DNA of 64,000 nucleotides from Corynebacterium ciconiae DSM 44920 (GTDB lineage: Bacteria > Actinomycetota > Actinomycetes > Mycobacteriales > Mycobacteriaceae), in contig NZ_CP047189.1 of NCBI RefSeq assembly GCF_030440575.1, forward strand, positions 1,550,001-1,614,000. Reading direction: 5' to 3'. The notes below the pieces were generated by a model. The model did no database searches, was not told the DNA's origin, and saw only the letters and a program-made list of their open reading frames with translations. Every line of letters starts with the position of its first letter. Positions within the stretch are counted from its first letter, which is position 1. This document shows positions 37,695 through 47,646 of this stretch, piece by piece. The translations under genes and the position numbers were made by a program.

Positions 37695-39116
37695 CTATAC
37701 GGCGTTATCCGCCCACTTCATGGACGTGAAACGCCACAACACTGCGGCCATGCGAATAAGGATGAAGGCCAACAGGCCACACCACACACCGGTGAGCCCA
37801 GCGTTCAGGAACAACGACAGCCACACCCCCGGCAAAAAGCCGAGTACCACCGAGGCGATGGTGGCATTGCGCAGGAATACCGCATCGGCGGCACCCAGCA
37901 GCACGCCATCGAGGGCAAAGACGACTCCGCCGCCGATGATCATGAGTATCAAGATCCACCACGGCCACGCCATCGCCTCGAGCACGCTGTCATCCTGGGT
38001 AAACACCCGCGGGATGAGGCGGAAACCGAGAGCAAACACAGCGGCAAGGCCAGCGGCCACGGCAGCGGAATACATCACCACTAGCCGGCCCACTCCCCTC
38101 GCCCTGTGTACCGAGCCCATACCGAGGGCAGCGCCGGTGAGGGTTTGGGCGGCAATTGCCAGTGAGTCGAGCACCAGGGTGAGGAAGTTCCACAGCTGCA
38201 TCATCACCTGGTGCGCGGCAAGGGAGGCCTCGCCGAAGCGCGCGGCTACTCCCGCTGCGGAGAGAAACGCCACCTGAAACGACAACGAGCGGATAATCAA
38301 ATCCCGACCGAGCACGAGCTGCCGGCGGATCACCTGCGGGCGTACCGCCCAGGAGCCTCCGTGGGCCCGGACCAGTGCCACGAGGAAGCAGGTGGAGGTC
38401 AAGGCCAAGCCGGTGAGATTAGCCCAAGCCGAGCCCACAAAGCCATAGGCATGCACCAGCAGCGGCACTAACACGGCGGCGGGGATCACGCCGGTGAGGG
38501 TAAACCATAGGGGCGCGGTGGTGTTTTGGATGCCACGCAGCCATCCATTACCGGCCATGGTGATCAGCAGCAGCGGGATGCCGAAGCTGGCGATCCGCAG
38601 CCAAAGAGTGGCCTCTGCGGCCACCGCTTCATTACCGGATAGCCAGAGCGTAAACCACGGCGAGCCGAGGAACATGGTGGCCGCCAGCACCGATCCCACC
38701 AGCAACGCCACCCAGGTGGCCTGCACTCCCTCTGCGATCGCCTCATCTTTCTTGCCCGCGCCGAAAAGCCTCGAGGCGCGGGCAGTGGTGCCATAGGAAA
38801 GGAAGGTCAGCTGGGTGGTGACCACGGAAAACAACGTGGTGGCCGCGCCCAGCGCCGCCAGCTCGGTTTTTCCTAACCGCCCCACAACAGCGGTATCGAG
38901 GAGCAGGTAGAGCGGGGTCGCAGCCAACACGCCGAGGGCGGGCAAGGCCAGCGCCAAAACGGTACGAATGCTCACTCTGCCCTCGGCGGCGAGCCGTTCG
39001 TGCTCATCGAGCGGCTCAGTCTGGGCGGGGTGCATATCCGACTGGTACCCATCGCCCTCGGCTCGGGTATCGGCATTATCACTGGGGTCGGTAGGGGTGG
39101 TGGAGTCGCGACTCAC
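37695..39116 (-). CDS. dinF: MATE-family efflux transporter, DinF-like
   Basis: A 473-residue integral membrane protein with about twelve hydrophobic helices. MATE/DinF features include ALALPALGVLAATPLYLLLD near the first helix, TAVVGRLGKTELAALGAATT, and MAGNGWLRGIQNTTAPLWFT in the middle. The GTG start at 39116 overlaps the stop of the DHH gene as GTGA, which signals translational coupling; an ATG at 39209 would lie far inside that gene. Its substrate is unknown; DinF members export organic cations or oxidised compounds. Confidence 0.88.
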   Translation of the reverse strand: MSRDSTTPTDPSDNADTRAEGDGYQSDMHPAQTEPLDEHERLAAEGRVSIRTVLALALPALGVLAATPLYLLLDTAVVGRLGKTELAALGAATTLFSVVTTQLTFLSYGTTARASRLFGAGKKDEAIAEGVQATWVALLVGSVLAATMFLGSPWFTLWLSGNEAVAAEATLWLRIASFGIPLLLITMAGNGWLRGIQNTTAPLWFTLTGVIPAAVLVPLLVHAYGFVGSAWANLTGLALTSTCFLVALVRAHGGSWAVRPQVIRRQLVLGRDLIIRSLSFQVAFLSAAGVAARFGEASLAAHQVMMQLWNFLTLVLDSLAIAAQTLTGAALGMGSVHRARGVGRLVVMYSAAVAAGLAAVFALGFRLIPRVFTQDDSVLEAMAWPWWILILMIIGGGVVFALDGVLLGAADAVFLRNATIASVVLGFLPGVWLSLFLNAGLTGVWCGLLAFILIRMAAVLWRFTSMKWADNAV

Positions 39117-40183
39117 GTAAGTAGATGTTCCTTGATCAGGGTCCAACAGTCTTCTTCGGTGCCGGTGATGCTCAATCCGGCGGCGTGCATGTGCCCTCCC
39201 CCGCCACAACGGCGAGCAAGGGCGGCCACATCTATCTCCTCTGAGCGCAGAGACAGATTCCAGGTGCCCGGCTGCTGCTCTTTAGCGACCACGCACACCA
39301 CGGCATCCTCGAGAGCATGCAGTAGCCGCACCGCGCGTTCCGGCACCTGGGGCTCAACTGTTGCCAGCAAGCTATGGGGTGCACACAGAATCGCGGCACG
39401 ACCCAGCGGGGTGTCCATCGCCTCTACTGCGCCGAGCAGCTGACCCAGCACTTGGGTTTCGGCCACGGTGGAGCGATCCATCAGATCGGCCGCGATCGCA
39501 CCGGTATCGATTCCGCTTTCTGCCAAGGCAGCCCCGAGCAGCAGCCGCGAAGTGGCGTCTTGGGTACCGCCCCAGGAAAATCCACCGGTGTCGGTGACCA
39601 GCCCCGCATACAGGGCATGAGCCAATAAGGGGGTGATCTCCACTCCGGCGTGACGGGCCAGCAGCCACACCAAGGCGGTGGTGGAATCGGCGCGCGGGGC
39701 GATGAGATTGACCCCATCCACCCCCGGGTTGTGCTCGTGATGATCGATCATGATGCGCGCGTAGTCTCCCGCCGCACTCTGTTCGGCATAGCGACCAGCG
39801 CGGCCGAGATCTCCACAATCCACCATGACCACACAGTCAGTATCTGCCGCTAGGCTGCCCGTCCAGGCGATCTCCGCGCAGCGCGGAATCGTGGCGAGTG
39901 TGCGCGAGACCCCACCTGGGTGGTCTATATAGCCGCGCACCTGCGCCCCAAGAACCTCGGCGAGCTGCATCATCGCAGACACCGAGCCGATGGCATCGGC
40001 ATCGGGGCGCACGTGCCCCACCACTGCCACCGAGCGGGATGATTCCAGCACTTCGACAGCTGCGTCTAGCTCGCTGACACCGAAGTCAGTATCGGAGACA
40101 CCCAACCGCTGCGGAGTCAGCATGCTGGCAGCGGAGGCGGTGGCGGGAGGTGGCGTCGAAAAGCGCGCATGCGTGGAGGACAC
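39113..40183 (-). CDS. nrnA: DHH/DHHA1 phosphoesterase, NrnA type (oligoribonuclease/pAp phosphatase)
   Basis: Degrades short RNA oligomers and 3'-phosphoadenosine phosphate. Metal ligands are visible in VGHVRPDADAIGS, VMVDCGDLGRAGR and MIDHHEHNPG (DHH motif); the DHHA1 domain ends with RCGGGGHMHAAGL. Length is 356 residues. It starts on GTG at 40183, 3 nt after the rbfA stop. A copy of the interspersed motif falls in its 5' coding region (40149-40164), specifying residues RFST in a poorly conserved Ala/Pro-rich N-terminus. Confidence 0.92.
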   Translation of the reverse strand: MSSTHARFSTPPPATASAASMLTPQRLGVSDTDFGVSELDAAVEVLESSRSVAVVGHVRPDADAIGSVSAMMQLAEVLGAQVRGYIDHPGGVSRTLATIPRCAEIAWTGSLAADTDCVVMVDCGDLGRAGRYAEQSAAGDYARIMIDHHEHNPGVDGVNLIAPRADSTTALVWLLARHAGVEITPLLAHALYAGLVTDTGGFSWGGTQDATSRLLLGAALAESGIDTGAIAADLMDRSTVAETQVLGQLLGAVEAMDTPLGRAAILCAPHSLLATVEPQVPERAVRLLHALEDAVVCVVAKEQQPGTWNLSLRSEEIDVAALARRCGGGGHMHAAGLSITGTEEDCWTLIKEHLLT

Positions 40184-40186
40184 CGA

Positions 40187-40621
40187 TTAGTCCTCTGCCT
40201 CGCGGTAGGGGTTTTCGCCGCCGGCGTAGGTTTTGCCCTCAGAGAGCTTATGCAGCTCTTCATCGCGCTGGCGGGCCTTGGCCAACAGCGCCTCGAGGTG
40301 GGCGCTGGCTTCCGGTACGGTGTCCAGTTCGAAGTTGAGCCGCGGAGTAAAACGCACGCTCAAGGCATCGCCGACGTACTTGCGCAACTGACCCCGAGCG
40401 CTGTCGAGGGCGGCAGCGGCTTCGTCGTGGTCCGGCTCGGAATCAATAGTGGCGCCGCGGACCGTGTAAAACACCGTGGCGTCGTGCAGATCGCCGGTCA
40501 TGCGGCAGTCGGTAATGGTGACGTACTGCAGGCGCGGATCCTTGATGCGGTACTCGATCGCTTCGGCGACGATCGTGAGAATTCGCTTCGCCATCCGGCC
40601 GGCGCGTTGCTTATCAGCCAT
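40187..40621 (-). CDS. rbfA: 30S ribosome-binding factor A
   Basis: Aids maturation of the 16S rRNA 5' end. The KH-like fold is recognisable from [25 protein letters not shown] and [21 protein letters not shown]. The ATG at 40621 ([10 protein letters not shown], 144 residues) has AAGGG upstream and is preferred to 40699. It lies between infB and nrnA in the conserved nusA-infB operon. The spacer on the infB side has short tandem repeats. Confidence 0.93.
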   Translation of the reverse strand: MADKQRAGRMAKRILTIVAEAIEYRIKDPRLQYVTITDCRMTGDLHDATVFYTVRGATIDSEPDHDEAAAALDSARGQLRKYVGDALSVRFTPRLNFELDTVPEASAHLEALLAKARQRDEELHKLSEGKTYAGGENPYREAED

Positions 40622-40714
40622 GGTGGTTAACCCTTTCGTTGTATGGAGTGTCTGTGCTGCCATCGCCGTACTGGGAGGTGACAGCAAAACACCCGTCATT
40701 CTATCGTGTCGCCC

Positions 40715-40790
40715 ACGCAGCCACCGCCCACCCGGTTACCTCCTACGCAGCCACCGCCCACCCGGCTGCCTCATACCCGGCTGCCTGATA
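40715..40790. repeat. short tandem repeats between infB and rbfA
   Basis: A 21-bp unit is repeated exactly at 40715-40735 and 40745-40765 (30-bp period). A 15-bp unit CCCGGCTGCCT(C/G)ATA follows twice at 40761-40790. The region is non-coding. Confidence 0.8.
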
Positions 40791-40819
40791 GAGCAGCGGG
40801 CATCGAGCCGAGCATGGCA

Positions 40820-40858
40820 ACAGCCCTGCCGCCTCACGTGATAAGGCGACAGGGCTGT
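40820..40858 (-). terminator. hairpin after infB
   Basis: The arms ACAGCCCTG (40820-40828) and CAGGGCTGT (40850-40858), extended by an inner CGCCT/AGGCG pairing, form a strong hairpin 43 nt past the infB stop. There is no long U-tract, so termination may be partial. Confidence 0.55.
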
Positions 40859-40900
40859 GTGGGTCCCGCGGCTCAGCAGCGCCAAGCCGAGCGGGGTGTC

Positions 40901-43840
40901 TTAGGTGCGGGGCACCTCAACCTCTTCGTAGACCTCGATGATGTCATCGACCTGGATGTCCGGGTAGGACAGCACCATACCGCACTCGTAACCGGCGGCA
41001 ACCTCGGTGACATCGTCCTTCTCGCGGCGCAGCGACTCGATGGTCGCCTTGTCCGTGACCACGTTGCCGTCGCGGATCAGGCGCACCTTCGCATTGCGAC
41101 GCACCTTGCCGGACTCCACCATGCAGCCTGCGATGAGGCCCACGGAGGATGCCTTGAACAGCTGACGGATCTCGGCGCGGCCAACTTCGCGCTCCTCGTA
41201 GATCGGCTTGAGCATGCCGCGCAGGGCAGCCTCCACCTCTTCGAGAGCACGGTAGATGACCGTGTAGTAGCGGATGTCCACGCCCTCGGCGTTGGCCTCC
41301 TCGGTGGCCTTGCCCTCGGAACGGACGTTGAAGGCGATGATCACAGCATCCGAGGCGGCAGCCAGGGACACGTTGGTCTGGGTGACGGCACCCACACCGC
41401 GGTCGATGATCTCCAGCTGAACTTCCTCGTCCACCTCGATCTTGAGCAGGGCATCTTCCAGTGCCTCCACGGAACCGGCGTTGTCGCCCTTCAGGATCAG
41501 GTTGAGGGTGTTGGTTTCCTTCAACACCGAATCCAGATCCTCCAAGGAGATACGCTTCTTCGCACGTGCCTGCATGGCGTTACGACGGCGCGCGTTACGG
41601 CGATCGGCGATTTGGCGTGCCATGCGGTCATCGTCGACCACCAGCAGGTTGTCACCGGCACCGGGCACAGAGTTCAGACCCTGCACCTGCACGGGGCGAG
41701 ACGGGCCCGCCTCGTCCACGTCATTGCCGTACTCGTCCACCATGCGGCGTACGCGACCATAGGCGTCGCCGGCCACGATGGAATCGCCGACGCGCAAGGT
41801 ACCGCGCTGCACGATGACGGTGGCCACCGGACCACGGCCGCGGTCCAGGTGTGCCTCGATAGCCACACCCTGGGCGTCCATGTTCGGGTTCGCGGTGAGC
41901 TCCAGGGAGGCGTCTGCGGTCAGCAGCACAGCCTCAAGCAGTCCATCAATGTTGGTGGCCTGCTTAGCGGAGATGTCCACGAACATGGTGTCTCCGCCGT
42001 AGTCTTCCGGAACCAAGCCGTACTCGGTGAGCTGGCCGCGGATCTTGTCCGGGTTCGCACCCGGCTTATCGATCTTGTTCACGGCCACCACGATCGGCAC
42101 ATCAGCGGCCTTCGCGTGGTTGATGGCCTCCACGGTCTGCGGCATCACGCCATCGTCCGCGGCAACCACCAGAATCGCGATATCGGTGGAGCTTGCACCA
42201 CGGGCACGCATAGCGGTAAACGCCTCGTGCCCCGGGGTATCCAGCAGGGTCACCGTGCGCTCCTGGCCTTCAATTTCCACATCGACCTGGTAGGCGCCGA
42301 TGCCCTGGGTGATGCCACCGGCCTCACGGCGAGCCTCGTTGGACTTACGGATGGTGTCCAGCAGTCGAGTCTTACCGTGGTCCACGTGGCCCATCACGGT
42401 CACCACCGGCGGGCGCTTCTCCAGCAAGGAGTCATCGCCCTCGTCCTCACCGAACTGCAGGTCGAAGGACTCGAGCAGCTCACGGTCTTCATCCTCAGGC
42501 GAGACAACCTCAACCTTGTAGTTGATCTCCTCGCCCAGCAGCTGCAAGGTTTCATCCGAGACAGATGCCGTAGCGGTCACAATCTCGCCGAGATTAAATA
42601 GTGCCTGCACCAGCGAAGATGCATCTGCACCGATCTTCTCCGCGAAATCGGACAGGGAGGCACCGCGGGCCAGACGCAAGGTCTTGCCGCCGCCGTCCGG
42701 CAACCGCACGCCACCAACGACGTTCGGTGCCTTCATTGCCTCGTACTCGTTACGCTTCTGCCGCTTCGACTTGCGGCCCTTGCGCGGTGCGCCACCGGGA
42801 CGACCGAAGGCGCCAGCAGTACCACCGCGACGTCCACCGCGTCCGCGGAAACCGCCGCCGGGACCGCCGGGGCCACCGGGACCACCCGGTCCGCCGTGAC
42901 CACCACGGCCGCGACCGCCACCACGGTTACCCGCAGCGGAGCGCGACGGCATCTGGCCCGGGCTCGGGTGATTCGGCATCATGGCCGGGGTGGGGCGACG
43001 ACCGCCGCCCTGACGCTCCTGGCCACCCTGGCCGCCCTGCTGCTGACCGCGGGGCTTCCCACGACCCGGCTTAGCACCAGGCTTCGCGCCCGGCTTGGCG
43101 CCGCCCTGACCCTGGCCTTGCTGGCCCTGGCCACCACGGTGCCCACCCGGACGCGGTGCCGGGTTGGTGCCGGTGGAGAAGGGGTTATTGGCCACGCGCG
43201 GGGCACGCCCACCCGGCTTCGGGCCGGGCTTGGGGCGCGGACGGGGCTTGGGCATGGCAGCCTCAGCAGCGGGCTTATCCGCCTGCTGCGCTGCGGATTG
43301 CTCACCCTGGTTGTTCTTCTGGCCACCCTGCGCAGCCTGGAAGCTGGGCTTGGGAGCGCCCGAGGAAGCAGGCGCGTCCTGCGCTGCGGCCTCCTCGCTA
43401 CCCTGAGCGGCGGCGGGCTTCGCGGCCGGCTTCGCGCCAGGCTTAGCCGCAGGCTTCGCCCCGGGCTTGGCAGACGTTGCAGAAGCAGAAGGCTTAGGCG
43501 CCTTTTCGGCCGATTTCTGGGCGGCACCGGGCTTCGCGGCTGGCTTCGCGCCAGGTTTAGCCGCGGGCTTTGCCCCGGGCTTGGCAGACGTTGCAGAAGC
43601 AGAAGGCTTAGGCGCCTTCTCGGCGGACTTGCCCGCGTTGTCTCCCGCCGGCTTCTCGGCGGCGCCAGCCTCGGCACTCTGCGCGGCGTAGTGCGCGCGC
43701 ATCTTCTTAATCACCGGCGGCTCGATCGTCGACGATGCAGTTTTTACAAATTCGCCCTGCTCTTTGAGTGTGGCGAGTAGGTCTTTGCTCTTGATACCGA
43801 GCTCTTTCGCGAGCTCATGTACGCGTAGCTTTCCTGGCAC
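40901..43840 (-). CDS. infB: translation initiation factor IF-2
   Basis: A GTPase that places fMet-tRNA on the 30S subunit. G-motifs: GHVDHGKT at about residues 483-490, DTPGHEAF and NKIDKP, followed by domains that bind the ribosome and initiator tRNA. The first 380 residues are low complexity: Ala/Lys/Pro repeats ([13 protein letters not shown]), then Gly/Gln/Arg-rich. A 114-bp (38-codon) segment is duplicated in tandem at about 43459-43686. The 979-residue length is typical for actinobacterial IF-2. It follows ylxR and nusA. Confidence 0.97.
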   Translation of the reverse strand: MPGKLRVHELAKELGIKSKDLLATLKEQGEFVKTASSTIEPPVIKKMRAHYAAQSAEAGAAEKPAGDNAGKSAEKAPKPSASATSAKPGAKPAAKPGAKPAAKPGAAQKSAEKAPKPSASATSAKPGAKPAAKPGAKPAAKPAAAQGSEEAAAQDAPASSGAPKPSFQAAQGGQKNNQGEQSAAQQADKPAAEAAMPKPRPRPKPGPKPGGRAPRVANNPFSTGTNPAPRPGGHRGGQGQQGQGQGGAKPGAKPGAKPGRGKPRGQQQGGQGGQERQGGGRRPTPAMMPNHPSPGQMPSRSAAGNRGGGRGRGGHGGPGGPGGPGGPGGGFRGRGGRRGGTAGAFGRPGGAPRKGRKSKRQKRNEYEAMKAPNVVGGVRLPDGGGKTLRLARGASLSDFAEKIGADASSLVQALFNLGEIVTATASVSDETLQLLGEEINYKVEVVSPEDEDRELLESFDLQFGEDEGDDSLLEKRPPVVTVMGHVDHGKTRLLDTIRKSNEARREAGGITQGIGAYQVDVEIEGQERTVTLLDTPGHEAFTAMRARGASSTDIAILVVAADDGVMPQTVEAINHAKAADVPIVVAVNKIDKPGANPDKIRGQLTEYGLVPEDYGGDTMFVDISAKQATNIDGLLEAVLLTADASLELTANPNMDAQGVAIEAHLDRGRGPVATVIVQRGTLRVGDSIVAGDAYGRVRRMVDEYGNDVDEAGPSRPVQVQGLNSVPGAGDNLLVVDDDRMARQIADRRNARRRNAMQARAKKRISLEDLDSVLKETNTLNLILKGDNAGSVEALEDALLKIEVDEEVQLEIIDRGVGAVTQTNVSLAAASDAVIIAFNVRSEGKATEEANAEGVDIRYYTVIYRALEEVEAALRGMLKPIYEEREVGRAEIRQLFKASSVGLIAGCMVESGKVRRNAKVRLIRDGNVVTDKATIESLRREKDDVTEVAAGYECGMVLSYPDIQVDDIIEVYEEVEVPRT

Positions 43841-43979
43841 TTCTCTCCTCGTAGTTTGTGTAGAGGCGAGCGGCCAAAGAAATCGTTCTTCACAGCTGGG
43901 TGAAGGGCGCTTTTCGAGGGGCCTGCTGCCTCTACGGTTGTGTGTGGACGTTCATCGCTGATGCTTCATCGTGTGCTCA

Positions 43980-44327
43980 TCAGTGTTCGAATCTTCCTTC
44001 TGTGTTATCCCGCTGCACACACTGGCTTTTCGAGGCGCCTGTCGGTTCCTCGAGCGATGCAATGTAAGTGCGAACGGGCTGTGTATCCACCGTGGCGGAT
44101 ACCCGTAGGGCGCGCGCAAAACTGCGCCGCTTGCAGGCGAGCTCATAGCTAGCCAACGAGGGTTGAATCCACGCCCCTCTCCCCGGCAATACAGCGCGAG
44201 GATCGGCGACGATGCGTGTGGCATCGCTGGGATCAACAACCACCCGCAGCAACTCGGACGCGGGAAACAGGCGACGGCTAGCGATACACATCCGGTGGGG
44301 AGTGTGCGCTGCTTTCGACTGCGTCAT
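43980..44327 (-). CDS. ylxR: YlxR/DUF448 RNA-binding protein
   Basis: A 115-residue basic protein with the family signature RMCIASRRLFPASELLRVV, then LPGRGAWIQPSLASYELACKRR and SFARALRV. YlxR sits between nusA and infB in most bacteria and has been linked to RNase P and transcription control. The final 30 residues are non-conserved. The canonical CV/GCR motif is CIASRR here. Infrequent codons in the tail suggest relaxed selection there. Confidence 0.88.
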   Translation of the reverse strand: MTQSKAAHTPHRMCIASRRLFPASELLRVVVDPSDATRIVADPRAVLPGRGAWIQPSLASYELACKRRSFARALRVSATVDTQPVRTYIASLEEPTGASKSQCVQRDNTEGRFEH

Positions 44328-44651
44328 CCGGTCCTTTCTTTATCCACCGCACTGTGTGAGAGCACGGCTGGTGTGAGCTCTGCTTCTCACCTTCGGTGTG
44401 TGCATCCGGGTTTTAGGGCATGAAGACCCACCGGCTGTCATCACACGTGTGTGAGCCGAGAACAAGTGTACGCGAAAGCTGCCGAAATGTTTAACAGAAC
44501 CTTAAAACCGCCCTGCATTGTCCGCCCAGAAGGCGCAACACACGAGCGGCTACAAGGATTTACCCTCGTGCTGATCGACGCCACCTCCCCGCCTCGCAAG
44601 CCTTAGGTCAGGCTCTGGGGCGAGCAGCAGGCGAGACGGCCACTGGGTGGA
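44328..44651. other. 324-nt spacer between nusA and ylxR
   Basis: No gene found. It is unusually long for an operon that is normally tightly packed. It holds one near-copy of the interspersed motif (44570-44585), an A+T-richer patch around 44490-44510 that could contain a promoter for ylxR-infB, and no strong terminator. Confidence 0.5.
44570..44585 (-). repeat. interspersed motif, one-mismatch copy
   Basis: On the minus strand GGTGGCGTCGATCAGC; it differs from the 9819 copy only by C for A at position 13. Confidence 0.65.
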
Positions 44652-45644
44652 TTATTCGGCGTCGGAGTGGATATCGATCTTCCACCCGGTCAGGCGCGCT
44701 GCTAGGCGAGCGTTTTGGCCTTCACGGCCAATAGCCAGGGAGAGCTGATAGTCCGGCACGACCACGCGGGCGATCTGGTTTTCGAGGTCGGTGATCTCCA
44801 CCGATACCACCTTGGAGGGTGCCAAGGCGTTGCCCACATAATGCTGGGGGTCATCGGAGTAGTCGATGATATCGATCTTCTCGCCGCCGAGGGCCTTCAT
44901 GATGTTGCTCACGCGCTGGCCCCGCGGACCAATGCAGGCTCCCTTGGCGTTAAGGCCCTTGACGGTGCCGCGCACGGCCACCTTCGAGCGGTGGCCGGCC
45001 TCACGGGCAATGCTGACAATCTCCACGGCTCCATCTTCCACCTCGGGGATTTCCAGCTCGAAGAGTTTCCGAACCAGCTCGGGGTGGGTACGCGAGAGGT
45101 TAATCTGCACCGCACGCGGCCCCTTGGACACGCCCACCACGTAGCTTTTCACGCGATCGCCGTGCTTGAGGTTCTCGCCAGGGATCTGCTCGGCGGGGAT
45201 GAGGATGCCATCGTGACCATCGGCCTCGGTACCGAGCTGCACCACCACGATGCCCTTCTCATTGGCGCGGGCATCGGCCTGCACCACACCGGAGATCACG
45301 GTGTTTTCAAAGCGGGTGTATTCATCGAATACGCGGTTAGCCTCGGCCTCGCGCAGGCGAGCCACAATGGCGTTGCGCACGGCCAACGCGGCGGTGCGGT
45401 TGAAGTTCGAGGGAGTGTCGTCTCGCTCGGAGAGCACACTGCCGTCCTCGTCCACTTCACTAAGGATCACGGCAACCTTGCCGGTTGCGGTATCGATGTC
45501 CACCCGAGCCCGTGTGGACTCATCCATGGGGTAGTTCTGCCGGTAGGTTTCAAGCAGAGCGTCGGCAATCGTGGACAGCAGTTCCGACACTGCAATTCCC
45601 TTGTCCTTCTCGATTGCGCTGAGCGCCTGGACATCAATGTTCAC
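44652..45644 (-). CDS. nusA: transcription termination/antitermination factor NusA
   Basis: Binds RNA polymerase and controls pausing. It has the N-terminal NusA domain ([17 protein letters not shown]), an S1 domain ([20 protein letters not shown]) and two KH domains ([17 protein letters not shown] and [18 protein letters not shown]). Actinobacterial NusA lacks the long acidic repeats of E. coli, which fits the 330 residues. The GTG at 45644 is preferred: it overlaps the rimP stop as GTGA and begins exactly at the family N-terminus. Confidence 0.95.
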   Translation of the reverse strand: MNIDVQALSAIEKDKGIAVSELLSTIADALLETYRQNYPMDESTRARVDIDTATGKVAVILSEVDEDGSVLSERDDTPSNFNRTAALAVRNAIVARLREAEANRVFDEYTRFENTVISGVVQADARANEKGIVVVQLGTEADGHDGILIPAEQIPGENLKHGDRVKSYVVGVSKGPRAVQINLSRTHPELVRKLFELEIPEVEDGAVEIVSIAREAGHRSKVAVRGTVKGLNAKGACIGPRGQRVSNIMKALGGEKIDIIDYSDDPQHYVGNALAPSKVVSVEITDLENQIARVVVPDYQLSLAIGREGQNARLAARLTGWKIDIHSDAE

Positions 45645-46252
45645 TTGTGATCCTCTCGCCACTGCAGGGCATTTTCGTACGACATATCGGCAAGCTGCGT
45701 CTCGGCAGCTGGCGCGTTGGCGAACTCAATTTCTACCACCGCGCGATCAATATCGCCCAATCCTAGCGCGTGCACATCCAACTCGCCGGCTTTCCTCCCC
45801 GCCTTCTTCGCTTCTTTCTTAGACAGCTGGGAGATCACAATCACCGAGGTGTGCTCACTATCAAGCGCCCCTACCCGACCACGCAGTTGACGATCACCGA
45901 GAGTCACGGCGACCAGCCGACCACGGTTGCGATGCCAGTGGCGAGGGGTAGTGAGAGGACGATCCACCCCAGGGGTGGAGACCTCGAGCGTATATTCCTG
46001 AGCACCGAAAACGAGCTGGCCTGCCGCCTCGGCTTCATCCAGCGCGGTGGAGATGTCACCGGCGGCTACCTCAACTGCCTCGAGGCCGGGCGTTGCGGCG
46101 TCCATGCCAGCGCTGGCGGCCGCGTCCACGATGATGGCGATCACGGACTTCGCCCCGGCGCGGTTGATCTTCACCTCCTCCACATCCATCCCGTGGGACT
46201 GGGCGATCGGAGAAATAACTGAGTGAAGTGCATCTTTAGACGGAAAAGCCAT
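45641..46252 (-). CDS. rimP: ribosome maturation factor RimP
   Basis: Needed for 30S assembly. The 203-residue protein has the conserved [17 protein letters not shown] region and [29 protein letters not shown], with the family signature V-S-x-P-G-x-[DE]-R-P-L. The ATG at 46252 has no ribosome site but is 7 nt from a TATGCT -10 box, so the rimP-nusA-ylxR-infB mRNA probably starts leaderless. Its C-terminus carries a Lys/Ala-rich insertion ([12 protein letters not shown]). Confidence 0.93.
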   Translation of the reverse strand: MAFPSKDALHSVISPIAQSHGMDVEEVKINRAGAKSVIAIIVDAAASAGMDAATPGLEAVEVAAGDISTALDEAEAAGQLVFGAQEYTLEVSTPGVDRPLTTPRHWHRNRGRLVAVTLGDRQLRGRVGALDSEHTSVIVISQLSKKEAKKAGRKAGELDVHALGLGDIDRAVVEIEFANAPAAETQLADMSYENALQWREDHK

Positions 46253-46259
46253 GCTCGCA

Positions 46260-46275
46260 AGCATACAGGTATGCT
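46260..46275. promoter_or_regulatory. palindromic divergent leaderless promoter of rimP and the DUF4439 gene
   Basis: AGCATACAGGTATGCT is a palindrome with a 4-bp centre. Each arm is a TATGCT -10 box: one points left, 7 nt before the rimP ATG (46252), and one points right, 8 nt before the lipoprotein ATG (46284). Confidence 0.6.
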
Positions 46276-46283
46276 TTCTACTC

Positions 46284-47180
46284 ATGATTCGAATGAGCCG
46301 CAGGCAGTTTCTTCTCGCTTCCTCAGCGCTGTGGGCTGGGGCAACACTGGCCTCGTGTGCTCCCTACCGGTCCGTGGATGAGGGTTTGGAAGAGCTCGCG
46401 ATCGGCGCTGAGGCGGATGCTCAGGCACAGCCACCCATTGCGGAGATGCGCCAGAACCACGCCCGCATGCTGATTTTGGAAAACAACCGCCGCTGCGGTA
46501 TCGACGAGCAGGGTTCTTCTCCCCAGCGCTGCTCTGTGGACGAGCTGGATGCCGCCGCTATTGCCCAGCGCGCCGCCGAGGTGCCTAGCGATCTGGCGGT
46601 GGCGCTGACCGATTCCGCCCACGCCACCAAAGACGGGCTATCGACAATCGGTTCGGACTCATGGCTGGTTCTGGGCAGCATCTACGCCGAACTTCTGACC
46701 CGACTGTATGAGCAGCAACCGGATCAAGCGAAGACGGTGATGAGCTTTGATTCCATTCCTGCCGAGGATGTGTCCTTGAGCAAGTCTGAAAAGGCGGAGT
46801 TATTGCAGCTCATCGCTTTTCACGAAGCGGCTATTTATGGCCTGGGAACCGCGGAGGCTTTTGCTTCTGGCCAGCACGCGGATCTTTTTGCGGACATGGG
46901 CACCGATCACCGCGTGCTCGTGGTGGCACTCACCCAGATCGCCGCCGCGAACGATCTCGAGCCAGAAACGGCCCCCACCAGCTATCGCATGGAGGGCTAT
47001 GAGCAGATGAGCGATGCCGCCACCGCCGATGTTTTTGTCCGGCAGCTCTGCGATAACGGCCGCGGGATGTGGGATCATTTCCTCACCGAGGCATCGCATT
47101 CAACGGCAGCACAGGTTGGCTTCCAGGCTGTGGCAATGCTTGCCGTGCATTCTCAACGTTTGGCTGCGGTAGGCGTCTAA
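46284..47180 (+). CDS. DUF4439 lipoprotein, Tat-like signal
   Basis: A 298-residue secreted lipoprotein. The N-terminus MIRMSRRQFLLASSALWAGA carries a twin-arginine motif, and a lipobox LASC places the lipidated cysteine at residue 25. The mature part is helical and contains the ferritin-like DUF4439 region (LLQLIAFHEAAIYGLGTAEAF, QVGFQAVAMLAVHSQRLAAVG). It is divergent from rimP, as in mycobacteria and corynebacteria. The function is unknown. ATG 46284 lies 8 nt after a -10 box; ATG 46293 is an alternative. Confidence 0.82.
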   Translation: MIRMSRRQFLLASSALWAGATLASCAPYRSVDEGLEELAIGAEADAQAQPPIAEMRQNHARMLILENNRRCGIDEQGSSPQRCSVDELDAAAIAQRAAEVPSDLAVALTDSAHATKDGLSTIGSDSWLVLGSIYAELLTRLYEQQPDQAKTVMSFDSIPAEDVSLSKSEKAELLQLIAFHEAAIYGLGTAEAFASGQHADLFADMGTDHRVLVVALTQIAAANDLEPETAPTSYRMEGYEQMSDAATADVFVRQLCDNGRGMWDHFLTEASHSTAAQVGFQAVAMLAVHSQRLAAVGV

Positions 47181-47186
47181 GCGCGC

Positions 47187-47202
47187 GCTTTTCGACGCCA
47201 CC
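47187..47202 (-). repeat. interspersed motif, exact (A variant) copy
   Basis: On the minus strand GGTGGCGTCGAAAAGC, 7 nt after the DUF4439 stop codon and ahead of the bidirectional terminator. Confidence 0.75.
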
Positions 47203-47215
47203 CTTATCAACACAC

Positions 47216-47252
47216 AAGCCACCGCCCAGCAGTAGGTGCTAGGCGGTGGCTT
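47216..47252. terminator. bidirectional terminator between DUF4439 and antitoxin-like genes
   Basis: AAGCCACCGCC (47216-47226) and GGCGGTGGCTT (47242-47252) are exactly complementary with a 15-nt loop and T residues on both sides. The flanking genes are convergent. Confidence 0.85.
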
Positions 47253-47269
47253 CTTCGTGCGCTAAGAGC

Positions 47270-47461
47270 TTAGTTCTCGCCCTCGGCAGGCTGCTCGGCG
47301 GAGCCGCCGAACTTGTCATCAATGGCGTCGCGGGCCTTGTCCACCTTGTCGGCGTGCTCGTTGCCGAGTTTGTCCTTGGCCACCTGCTCGCCCTTGTCGA
47401 GGACGTCGTTACGCTTGTCGTCGTCGCTCAGGAATTCCTTTGCCTTATCCATGATGCCCAT
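47270..47461 (-). CDS. MT0933-like antitoxin family small protein
   Basis: A 63-residue, highly charged protein (MGIMDKAKEFLSDDDKRNDV, then HADKVDKARDAIDDKFGG) that resembles the MT0933-like/Rv0909 family annotated as antitoxins. No toxin gene is adjacent, so a stand-alone role is as likely as a toxin-antitoxin pair. It is predicted to be helical and soluble. A second in-frame ATG at 47452 is possible. Confidence 0.65.
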   Translation of the reverse strand: MGIMDKAKEFLSDDDKRNDVLDKGEQVAKDKLGNEHADKVDKARDAIDDKFGGSAEQPAEGEN

Positions 47462-47578
47462 GGAGAATCACACCTTTCAATCTATGTTGCTGTGTATTTA
47501 CCCCGACAATGCTAACGAATCAGGGGTGCACACGCGCAACTATCCCCCTTTACCGCAGAGAGACGCACGCACATCACA

Positions 47579-47618
47579 CGGCCACGCGGCTCATCTCTAG
47601 GGTGAGACCGCGTGGCCG
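47579..47618 (-). terminator. terminator after the repeat-rich wall-protein gene
   Basis: CGGCCACGCGG (47579-47589) and CCGCGTGGCCG (47608-47618) form an exact 11-bp stem; TG-rich sequence follows on the minus strand. Confidence 0.65.
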
Positions 47619-47646
47619 GTGGTGAAACGGATGGGGTGCAACGATT

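Noticed and set aside
43979..43995. GTTCGAATC resembling a tRNA T-loop
   Set aside because: No matching acceptor, D or anticodon stems can be drawn, and the bases encode the end of YlxR.
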